Shown: positions 1-6,600 of the stretch, piece by piece
Position numbering within the stretch: position 1 is the first letter of the stretch
Layout of the letters: each line of letters begins with the position of its first letter
Source of the DNA: Flavobacteriaceae bacterium
GTDB taxonomy: Bacteria > Bacteroidota > Bacteroidia > Flavobacteriales > Flavobacteriaceae
Length of the DNA: 9,967 bases
Reading direction: 5' to 3'
Assembly: GCA_947377425.1 (NCBI GenBank)
Contig: CANCFZ010000077.1
Location: 1 to 9,967, forward strand
Position numbers and translations under genes: made by a program
The notes under the pieces: generated by a model
The model's database searches: none
Seen by the model: only the letters and a program-made list of their open reading frames with translations
What the model was told of the DNA's origin: nothing

Positions 1-63
1 GTTCAGGTTGCTGGATTACCAAAAGGTGTTAATATTGAAATTTCGGTGATTGCAATAAAATAA
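1..63 (+). CDS. C-terminal end of a probable RidA/YjgF-family protein (partial)
   Basis: The window opens inside a plus-strand reading frame of 20 codons that ends in TAA at 61-63. The tail contains LPKGVNIEI followed by SVIAIK. It resembles the C-terminal strand of RidA (YjgF/YER057c/UK114) proteins, which typically end in a pattern like 'LPK-(x)-(x)-(V/I)EIE-(x)-IA'. RidA proteins are small cytosolic trimeric deaminases that hydrolyse reactive enamine/imine intermediates from PLP enzymes. The catalytic Arg and the rest of the roughly 125-residue protein lie outside the window, so the family rests on the tail alone. The gene converges on mgsA, with only five bases between the two stop codons. 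Confidence 0.6.
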   Translation, partial: VQVAGLPKGVNIEISVIAIK

Positions 64-68
64 TTTAA

Positions 69-446
69 TCACTTTTTCATTTCATCAATTCCAAATAGTA
101 ATAACTGAGCAGTTGCTTCATTAGTTGCTAATGGCACATTGTGGACATCACAAACTCTAATTAACATATTGATATCTACTTCGTGTGGATGGTTAGACAT
201 TGGATCTTTAAAGAACAGCCCCATTTTAGTTTTTCCTTCTGCTACACGAGCAGCAATTTGAGCATCACCTCCCATTGGTCCAGAAAGCATTTTCTTTACT
301 TTAAAACCAGCTGCTTCTGCCTTTCTTCCATTTGTTCCAGTAGCAATAAGTTTTATATTTTCTCTAAGAAGAATTTCTTTATTTTTATTTAAAAACTGTA
401 CCATATCAGCTTTTTTTTCGTCGTGGGCTATTATTGCGATTTCCAT
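69..446 (-). CDS. mgsA: Methylglyoxal synthase
   Basis: This 125-residue protein converts dihydroxyacetone phosphate to methylglyoxal plus inorganic phosphate in the cytosol, a glycolytic bypass that releases phosphate. Compared by eye with E. coli MgsA, the key residues are present: AHD with His8 and Asp9, Lys12, the phosphate-binding TGT at 36-38, Ser55 in SGPMGGD, catalytic Asp61 (E. coli Asp71), and DP..(N)HPH..VD at 81-91 with Asp81, His88 and Asp91 (E. coli Asp91, His98, Asp101). It is a single-domain enzyme without N- or C-terminal extensions, so slightly shorter than the 152-residue E. coli protein. The ATG at 444-446 starts right at the conserved first strand. One deviation is that E. 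coli Thr48 of TGTTG is Asn39 here. It lies downstream of the sugar kinase, separated from it by a terminator, and near pfkA and gap, which supply and compete for the same triose phosphates. Confidence 0.95.
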   Translation of the reverse strand: MEIAIIAHDEKKADMVQFLNKNKEILLRENIKLIATGTNGRKAEAAGFKVKKMLSGPMGGDAQIAARVAEGKTKMGLFFKDPMSNHPHEVDINMLIRVCDVHNVPLATNEATAQLLLFGIDEMKK

Positions 447-462
447 AAAATTTAATTTATTA

Positions 463-470
463 CAAAAATA
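463..470 (-). promoter_or_regulatory. Possible -7 promoter element for mgsA
   Basis: Read on the minus strand this is TATTTTTG, a full match to the Bacteroidota -7 element TAnnTTTG. Transcription would start only about 10-15 bases before the mgsA ATG. No TTG/TTTG -33 element is seen at the usual 17-23 base spacing, so this is a weak call. The element also serves as part of the T-rich tail of the neighbouring terminator. Confidence 0.3.
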
Positions 471-471
471 A

Positions 472-497
472 AAAACCTGACATGATTGTCAGGTTTT
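472..497 (-). terminator. Intrinsic terminator after the BadF-type kinase
   Basis: A perfect 11-bp inverted repeat AAAACCTGACA / TGTCAGGTTTT closes on a 4-base loop TGAT. It begins five bases beyond the kinase stop codon and, read on the minus strand, is followed by a T-rich run. It separates the kinase from mgsA. Confidence 0.85.
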
Positions 498-502
498 AAG
501 TA

Positions 503-1354
503 TTATTTATTCATTACGTGGTAAGCAATCAGACCATCTATTGGTCTTCTTAAAACATTACCAACTTTTATTTTGTGTTTAGACAAAATTTCTACTAATT
601 CATCTTTAAGGTAAAAAGCAATTGAACCTACAAAATGGACTGGAATTTGAGTACAATTATCAAATTGTTTGATATAATTTTCAACAAAATCTTCTAATTC
701 AGCATAAATGAATTTTTTACAAAATTCGGTGTCTTTATGTTTAATTAAGAACTTTGCAAATGTTGCTAAATAAGCATTTGGATTGGGTTCTTTATACAAA
801 TTATGCTTAACATTATCTGGTTCAATGTTGTATTCTTCTTCAAATTCTAAAGCTAATTCTTTAGGCATTTTATTGAAGTAATATCCTCTTAATAAATGGC
901 GCCCAAAGCGATTTCCTGAACAATCATCCATAGCAATATAACCTAATGATTGTACTTTTTGATGTAAAACTGTTCCATCAAAATAACTACAATTAGAACC
1001 TGTTCCTAAAATACAAACAATTGCCTCTTCATTCTTTGGGGTTGTTGCATAAACAGCAGCGTAAGTATCTTCATGCACAGAAATAGCAGCATTTGAAAAA
1101 TAGTCTTGAAAAGCGATAGTTAGAAAATTTTTCATTCTATCTGTTCCACATCCTGCTCCATAAAAGAAAAGATGTGTTGCTTTGTCTTTATTGTGAGAAA
1201 TATCAAATTTGTCATCAAGACGAGCTATAATTTCTTCTTTATCTAAAACTTCTGGATTTAATCCTAATGTTTGAGTGGTAAACATTACTTTGCCGTTATC
1301 ATCAATTGCTATCCAATCGGCTTTTGTAGAACCACTATCAACTAATAATTTCAT
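503..1354 (-). CDS. BadF/BadG/BcrA/BcrD ATPase-family sugar kinase (N-acetylglucosamine-kinase-like)
   Basis: This 283-residue protein has the ASKHA (actin/sugar kinase/Hsp70) fold of the BadF/BadG group, which in Bacteroidota is usually annotated as N-acetylglucosamine kinase. Visible motifs, in order: phosphate-1 loop DSGSTKADW at 6-14, YGAGCG at 65-70, ED at 95-96 where Asp96 is the likely catalytic base, phosphate-2 loop LGTGSN at 116-121, DDCSGNRFG at 143-151, and the adenosine-side motif HFVGSIA at 240-246 with PIDGL at 271-275. The expected reaction is ATP-dependent phosphorylation of an amino-sugar hydroxyl in the cytosol. The DDCSGNRFG segment differs from the more familiar GDEGSG of GlcNAc kinases and the substrate cannot be fixed from sequence. 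The ATG at 1352-1354 puts the phosphate-1 loop at residue 6, as usual. It follows gap, with a terminator between, so it would need read-through or its own promoter; no clear promoter is visible. Confidence 0.85.
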   Translation of the reverse strand: MKLLVDSGSTKADWIAIDDNGKVMFTTQTLGLNPEVLDKEEIIARLDDKFDISHNKDKATHLFFYGAGCGTDRMKNFLTIAFQDYFSNAAISVHEDTYAAVYATTPKNEEAIVCILGTGSNCSYFDGTVLHQKVQSLGYIAMDDCSGNRFGRHLLRGYYFNKMPKELALEFEEEYNIEPDNVKHNLYKEPNPNAYLATFAKFLIKHKDTEFCKKFIYAELEDFVENYIKQFDNCTQIPVHFVGSIAFYLKDELVEILSKHKIKVGNVLRRPIDGLIAYHVMNK

Positions 1355-1375
1355 GGTTGGTTTGTTTGGTTGGTA
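1353..1375. repeat. Mirror repeat with two-tetrad G-quadruplex potential next to the kinase start
   Basis: The plus strand reads the same forwards and backwards over 23 bases (1353-1375). Its core at 1355-1373, GGTTGGTTTGTTTGGTTGG, has four GG pairs separated by TT, TTTGTTT and TT, the same layout as the synthetic thrombin-binding quadruplex. It abuts the kinase ATG, on the strand that is template for the kinase. The kinase mRNA leader would therefore be an unstructured A/C stretch of CCAACC and AAAC units. A run this rich in GG is unusual in such an AT-rich sequence. The pattern is seen directly; any function is inference. Confidence 0.6.
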
Positions 1376-1379
1376 ATAA

Positions 1380-1418
1380 AAAATCCCGACGAAACTTTGT
1401 ATAAGCAGTCGGGATTTT
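1380..1418 (-). terminator. Intrinsic terminator after gap
   Basis: An 11-bp perfect stem AAAATCCCGAC / GTCGGGATTTT encloses a 17-base loop. Read on the minus strand, it starts 11 bases past the gap stop codon and ends in a run of six T. It marks the end of the pfkA-gap transcript, though the kinase gene starts just 25 bases beyond it. Confidence 0.85.
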
Positions 1419-1429
1419 ATTTTTATATA

Positions 1430-2431
1430 TTAAAGTCCAGCAATGTGAACTGATAAATCAATTAATTTACTTGAATATCCATACTCATTATCATACCAAG
1501 ATACAATTTTAAAGAATGTTGAATTCAATCCGATACCTGCATTAGCATCAACAATTGAAGTTCTAGTATCAGATACAAAATCTTGAGACACTACTAAATC
1601 TTCTGTATATCCTAAAATTCCTTTCATTTCATTTTCAGAAGCTTTCTTTAAAACAGCCATAATTTCTTCATAAGAAGTTTCTTTGGCAACTTTAACAGTT
1701 AAATCAACTACAGATACATCAACAGTTGGAACACGAAAAGACATTCCAGTTAATTTTCCATTCAAAGCAGGAATTACTTTTCCAACAGCTTTTGCAGCAC
1801 CAGTTGAAGAAGGAATGATGTTTACACTCGCTGCACGTCCACCTCTCCAATCTTTTCTAGAAGGGCCATCAGCAGTCATTTGAGTAGAAGTTGTAGCATG
1901 AACAGTTGTCATTAAAGCTTCTACAATTTCGAAATTATCATGGATAACTTTAGCTAGAGGAGCCAAACAGTTGGTGGTACAAGAGGCGTTAGAAACTACA
2001 AGATCAGTAGCTTTAGCTGTAAGGTGATTTACACCCATTACAAACATTGGAGCATCTGCTGATGGAGCCGAAATAATTACTTTTTTAGCACCACCTTTGA
2101 TGTGTTCATTTGCAGTTTCAATTGTTGTGAAAATACCTGTACATTCTGCCACCACATCAACATCTACTTCGTCCCATTTTAAATCAGCTGGATTTCTTTC
2201 GGCAGTAATACGTATATTTCTTCCGTTTATATATAGTTTTCCTTCTTTAACTTCTACAGTTCCGTTGAAACGACCGTGAACTGAATCATATTTTAATAAA
2301 TAAGCTAAATGATCAACGTCTAATAAATCGTTGATTGCAACTACTTCAACATTATCTCGGTTAAATGTTTCTCTAAAAACAATTCTTCCAATTCTTCCGA
2401 ATCCGTTGATTCCTAATTTTACTTTTGACAT
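1430..2431 (-). CDS. gap: Type I glyceraldehyde-3-phosphate dehydrogenase
   Basis: This 333-residue cytosolic tetrameric enzyme oxidises glyceraldehyde 3-phosphate to 1,3-bisphosphoglycerate with NAD+ and phosphate. The N-terminal Rossmann domain has INGFGRIGR at 8-16. Asp35, in AIND, is the residue that normally contacts the adenosine ribose and favours NAD+ over NADP+. The active site SNASCTTN at 147-154 carries the nucleophile Cys151, with the partner His178 in TTVHATT. The substrate/phosphate loop DGPSRKDWRGGRAA and the C-terminal WYDNEYGYS are intact. It closely resembles E. coli GapA in length and in the 175-250 region, consistent with the glycolytic direction. The ATG at 2429-2431 is preceded by an A/T-only leader without a Shine-Dalgarno. 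It lies 80 bases downstream of pfkA with no terminator between them, suggesting co-transcription. Confidence 0.97.
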   Translation of the reverse strand: MSKVKLGINGFGRIGRIVFRETFNRDNVEVVAINDLLDVDHLAYLLKYDSVHGRFNGTVEVKEGKLYINGRNIRITAERNPADLKWDEVDVDVVAECTGIFTTIETANEHIKGGAKKVIISAPSADAPMFVMGVNHLTAKATDLVVSNASCTTNCLAPLAKVIHDNFEIVEALMTTVHATTSTQMTADGPSRKDWRGGRAASVNIIPSSTGAAKAVGKVIPALNGKLTGMSFRVPTVDVSVVDLTVKVAKETSYEEIMAVLKKASENEMKGILGYTEDLVVSQDFVSDTRTSIVDANAGIGLNSTFFKIVSWYDNEYGYSSKLIDLSVHIAGL

Positions 2432-2463
2432 TTTATTTTATTTTTTAATTTAATATTTTTTAA

Positions 2464-2510
2464 TTGTAATTGATATTGTTTTTGTAATTGATATTGTTTT
2501 TTGTAATTGA
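2464..2510. repeat. 18-bp tandem repeat in the pfkA-gap spacer
   Basis: The unit TTGTAATTGATATTGTTT occurs at 2464-2481 and again, identical and directly adjacent, at 2482-2499. After one extra T, its first ten bases recur at 2501-2510. The partial copy touches the pfkA stop codon at 2512-2514. The repeat occupies more than half of the 80-base spacer, and the rest (2432-2463) is almost pure A/T. It has no hairpin potential and no promoter match was found in it. Confidence 0.9.
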
Positions 2511-2511
2511 A

Positions 2512-3498
2512 TTACGTAGTCATAATGTCAGACACTCTCAATAATTCTCTATCAATTTCTGAATGACCTTTAATTGCTTGTTCTAATGGTGTTAATGCTA
2601 CTTTATCGCTCAACATTCCTACCATAAAATTGGATTTTCCTTCCAATAAAGATTCAACTGCTTTTACACCCAATCTACTTGCAAGAACTCTATCAAAACA
2701 AGATGGTGAACCACCACGTTGCATGTGTCCTAAAACCGAAACACGAATATCATATTCAGGAAAATTTTCTTCGATATAATCTTTTAATTCAAATACATTC
2801 TTACCAATTTTATCACCTTCGGCAATAACTACAATACTTGATGATTTGCCAGAGGCTTTACTTTTTCTTAAAGACTCTAATAATCGTTCTAATCCCATAT
2901 CTTCTTCAGGAATAAGAATTTCCTCTGCTCCTGCTCCAATTCCAGCGTTAAGAGCAATATGACCCGCATCACGTCCCATAACTTCAACCAAGAAAAGACG
3001 ATTGTGTGAACTAGCAGTATCACGTATTTTATCGATACATTCTACAACGGTATTTAAAGCCGTGTCAAATCCTAAAGTATGACTTGTACCAAAAATATCA
3101 TTATCAATTGTTCCTGGAATTCCCATTACTGGAAAGCCATATTCTGAATTAAAAACTTCGGCACCAGTAAAACTTCCGTCTCCACCAATAACTACCAGAG
3201 CATCAACTCCTGCAGCCGTTAAATGATCGTAAGCTTTTTTTCGCCCTTCAGCTGTCATAAACTCTTTAGATCGTGCCGATTTTAATATAGTTCCACCTTT
3301 GTTCACAATATTATTAACTGAACGTGGTCCCATTTCTTTAAAATCGCCTTCTATCATTCCTTGATAACCTCTGTAAATTCCAACGCACTCAATGTTATAG
3401 TAAGCGCATGTACGAACCACAGAACGAATAGCTGCATTCATTCCTGGCGAATCACCACCAGATGTTAGTACACCTATTTTTTTTATCGTTTTTGACAT
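2512..3498 (-). CDS. pfkA: ATP-dependent 6-phosphofructokinase
   Basis: This 328-residue cytosolic enzyme phosphorylates fructose 6-phosphate to fructose 1,6-bisphosphate, the committed step of glycolysis. Motifs in order: LTSGGDSPGMN at 11-21, KSAR at 73-76, the ATP/Mg loop GGDGSF at 105-110, PGTIDND at 128-134 with catalytic Asp132 (E. coli Asp127), the substrate loop EVMGRDAGH at 172-180, and LGHMQRGGSPSCFDR at 256-270. Gly108 and Gly129 sit where pyrophosphate-dependent enzymes have Asp and Lys, so ATP is the expected donor. Aligned by eye with the Bacillus and E. coli enzymes, effector-site positions Asp59, Arg211 and His215 are Asn63, Ser216 and Ser220 here, which suggests altered ADP/PEP control. 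The start ATG at 3496-3498 gives the normal N-terminus. It is the first gene of a probable pfkA-gap transcript. Confidence 0.96.
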   Translation of the reverse strand: MSKTIKKIGVLTSGGDSPGMNAAIRSVVRTCAYYNIECVGIYRGYQGMIEGDFKEMGPRSVNNIVNKGGTILKSARSKEFMTAEGRKKAYDHLTAAGVDALVVIGGDGSFTGAEVFNSEYGFPVMGIPGTIDNDIFGTSHTLGFDTALNTVVECIDKIRDTASSHNRLFLVEVMGRDAGHIALNAGIGAGAEEILIPEEDMGLERLLESLRKSKASGKSSSIVVIAEGDKIGKNVFELKDYIEENFPEYDIRVSVLGHMQRGGSPSCFDRVLASRLGVKAVESLLEGKSNFMVGMLSDKVALTPLEQAIKGHSEIDRELLRVSDIMTT

Positions 3499-3639
3499 AT
3501 TTTTATGTTTTAAAATGTAAATTTAGCAAGAATCACTATATAAAGTATGTGTTTTTTACATATATCATAATATCAGCAAAATTCAATCGTTTTCGTTGAT
3601 AAGTTTTAAGTTATTAAGTAAAATAAAAATGAATATCAT
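3499..3639 (-). promoter_or_regulatory. Leader and presumed promoter region of pfkA
   Basis: These 141 bases lie between the tamB terminator and pfkA and must contain the pfkA promoter, because the terminator blocks tamB read-through. They are AT-rich and hold no gene or RNA structure I recognise. No perfect TAnnTTTG was found on the minus strand. The nearest matches are TAAATTTA close to the start codon and GAATTTTG about 75 bases upstream of it, each with one mismatch. The exact promoter cannot be placed. Confidence 0.35.
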
Positions 3640-3675
3640 AAAAAAACCTGAAATTAATTATCATCAGGTTTTTTT
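3640..3675 (-). terminator. Intrinsic terminator overlapping the tamB stop codon
   Basis: A perfect 12-bp stem AAAAAAACCTGA / TCAGGTTTTTTT surrounds a 12-base loop. Read on the minus strand, the ascending arm encodes part of the final KKPDDN residues, the TAA stop sits in the loop, and the descending arm ends in seven T. The A-run and T-run on both sides mean it could also work for plus-strand transcription. Confidence 0.85.
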
Positions 3676-6600
3676 GCATCACTATTATTATTTATTTTTT
3701 CTACCGATTTCTTTTTATCTTTTTTCATATCGATACCCTCCGGAAATATTTTAGGCTTTTCTGGTTCTGAAACTTCTACCTTTTCCTTTTCGATAACTTT
3801 CTTTTTGAAAATTTTATTAATTAATTCTTTAAATGTATCAAAATCAACTTCATAAGAAACTCCTGCTCCTTGTGTATATCCAATTCCTTGTCCTATATAA
3901 TTAATGTCATTTTCTTTGTTGAAGATTCTAAGATTTAAAGTACCGTCGTCATTAACCCTATATTGGGCTTCAAAATTACCTACAATAGTAGTTTCAGAAA
4001 CTCCACCTGTTGGTACACCAACTTTTCCGTTTATTGTAATTCGCTCATTAATTTGTGTAGATATTAATGCCACAACCCTACCGTCTGTTGGTCGCAAAGC
4101 TGTTTTGTCTGCTGCAGTATAAGTTAAATCTACATTAACCTTACTATTGCTGTCGTTGAATAAATCATGAAATAAACTTGTGGCTTTTTCAAATGCAAAA
4201 TTAGTATATTGTGACTGGCTTAATCCCTCTTGGCTTAAAAATCCTCCTGTTGAAAGTAAATAAATAGCTTGTGTTTGTCGAGTATCTTTATCACTAAGTT
4301 TAGTTTCAATTTCTGATTTTAATACTGAACTTACATTTGGGAAATTAATATTAAAATCGGGTTCAGGATTTGTAATTGTTCCTTTTAAACCAATTGTAAC
4401 TTCAACAGGAATTTTTTTGTTAAAGGAAGCATTATCAATCAAAACTGATGGATTGGCAGTAATATTTTTAGAAACTGCTTCCAAGTTTAATGTTGCATTA
4501 TATGGATTTCCTGACCAAACTATTGATCCATATTTTTTTACATCAAATTTTTTATCAATCAAACCACCATATTTAAAATTATAAGAACCTTCCCAAACGG
4601 TAAAATCACCATACATTTCAAATTTCCCAAGTGTGTTGATATTCATATTTAATATTCCAACTCCTTTTCCTCGCATTCCATGACCCGATTCTCTGTTTAA
4701 TATTACTTCAATACTTGCTTTGGTATTGATTTCAAACTCAAAATTCATTTGAAGTCCATTGTAGTTTCTAACGAACTCACTATTCTTATTTTTAGTGCCG
4801 TTTTTTTCTTCTTTTGTTAAAAAATGGATGTAATTATTTTCGCTAACTGCTTCTGCATCATTTATTGGAATTTTCACATCAGTTCCTTTCTCAGATTTTG
4901 CATTTACATTAATTTCTAATCCATTAGTTGGACCTTTTATGGTAGCACTTCCGTCAATAAATGCAGTTCCAAAATAGGCAACATCTTCATGATCTTTTGT
5001 ATTTAATGCTAAAATTCTATCCGAATCAATTGCTAAATCCAATTCCCAATCGCCAAATTGTTTGTGTTTTATGAATCCTTGAATGTTTCCTTCGGTATTA
5101 AATTTAGAATCATATACTTTTGTTTTTTGAATTATAAATTTATTTTGAGTCACATCAACAACAGAATGTTCTTTAATTTTATAGTCAACATTTAAGTACG
5201 GAATTGTTACACCAGCATCATCTACAAATAATCGCCCTGTATAAATAATATCATTAACATTGCCGTTTAATTGAGCATTTCCTGATACAAATCCTCTTAT
5301 GTTTGATAAAACTTCACCTCCTAAATTTCCTAAAACTCCTAAATTAAACTTTTGAAAATTCAAATTCAAATCAATTAAAGTGGCATCATTTACAATTTCT
5401 AAGTTTCCATTGGCAGCAAATGATTTTAAATTTTCATTTTCAATTTTCGAATCAATTGTAAATTTTGAAAAATCATCATTTCCATTAATATCTAAATTCA
5501 AATCTCCTAAACTATTATCATTTAAAACTAAATCTTTAATTTCTAATGTAGCGGTTGGTTGATAAATTGCATTGTTTTGTTTTAGAAAAACTTCTCCATT
5601 TAGATTTCCGCCAAACTTAAATTGCTTAATATCAGGAGTTACTTTTTCAAGATTTACATTTTGAAAAGTCAATTGCAAATCTTTGTTGGTCTTATTATTA
5701 ACCAATCCGCTCAATTGAATAGATTGATTTTCATGCGAAACGACAATATCATCAAACGAAAAATTCTTTAAATCTTTATCAAATATAATTTTATTTTTAT
5801 CGTTATTATTTTCGTTTATGTACCAAAGAAAATCTTTAAACATCATTTCAGATTTATTAAATCCAATTATATTTTGATTGTTTTTATCAATGGTATGGTA
5901 TAAGTTTAAGTTGTAGAAATCGGTTCCTTTTTCGCCTCCTTTAAACTCCGTTCTAAAAGATAAAGTATCTTTGGATGTTGCATTAATAAGCGAAAAATCT
6001 CGTGCTTTATAATATTTTGTTTTGATACTATCCAACTGAACATAAGTATTGTATAATGGATTTTTATTGTCAACTTCTAATTGAATATTGTCAAGATGAA
6101 CATCAAATGCATCAATAGTTTTGGACGCAAAATTTAATTTAAAATCATTATTGTCACCTTTAATTATTCCGCTTAAAACAGCATCGCTACTAAGTGAAAC
6201 TTTTGGGTTTAAAATTTCAATTACTTCATTGAACTCCGAAAAATTGAATTTTAGATATTGTCCTTTTTTAAGAACATTGGGTTTGTAATTAGTGTACAAA
6301 CTACCCAATGAATTTTGAACCATTTTCTGAATTTGATTAAACTCAAACTTTCCTTGAACTTTTCCATTTAATTGATTTGGTGAATACAACGAAATTGTAT
6401 GCTCATTATTGGCGTCAAAACTTGAATTAACGGTAAGATTATCAAAGAAATAAATATCTTTTGTGTTTTGATAAGAAGCATTGGTAATTACAACATCACC
6501 TTTCATGGTATTAATAGTACTTCCAGAAACTTTCATCACTACATCGCCTTTAAAAACAGAAACTGCATCAGTCATGAAGTTTAATTTTTTTAAATTTGCA

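Noticed and set aside
183..392. Plus-strand open frame of 69 codons
   Set aside because: It lies entirely antisense to mgsA, and its product is Ser/Phe-rich with no recognisable domain, as expected for a shadow of an AT-rich gene.
1683..2279. Two plus-strand open frames (1683-1883 and 2097-2279)
   Set aside because: Both are antisense to the highly conserved gap gene and show no family motifs.
2432..2511. Separate promoter or terminator between pfkA and gap
   Set aside because: No TAnnTTTG on the minus strand and no inverted repeat with a T-run; only a direct tandem repeat is present.
3499..3639. Riboswitch or small RNA in the pfkA leader
   Set aside because: The stretch is AT-rich with no stable paired stems or known aptamer core that I could recognise.
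472..3675. Shared AAAACCTGA / TCAGGTTTT arms in the kinase and tamB terminators as a dispersed repeat
   Set aside because: The similarity covers only the short stem and A/T flanks and the loops differ. It is better explained as two independent terminators.
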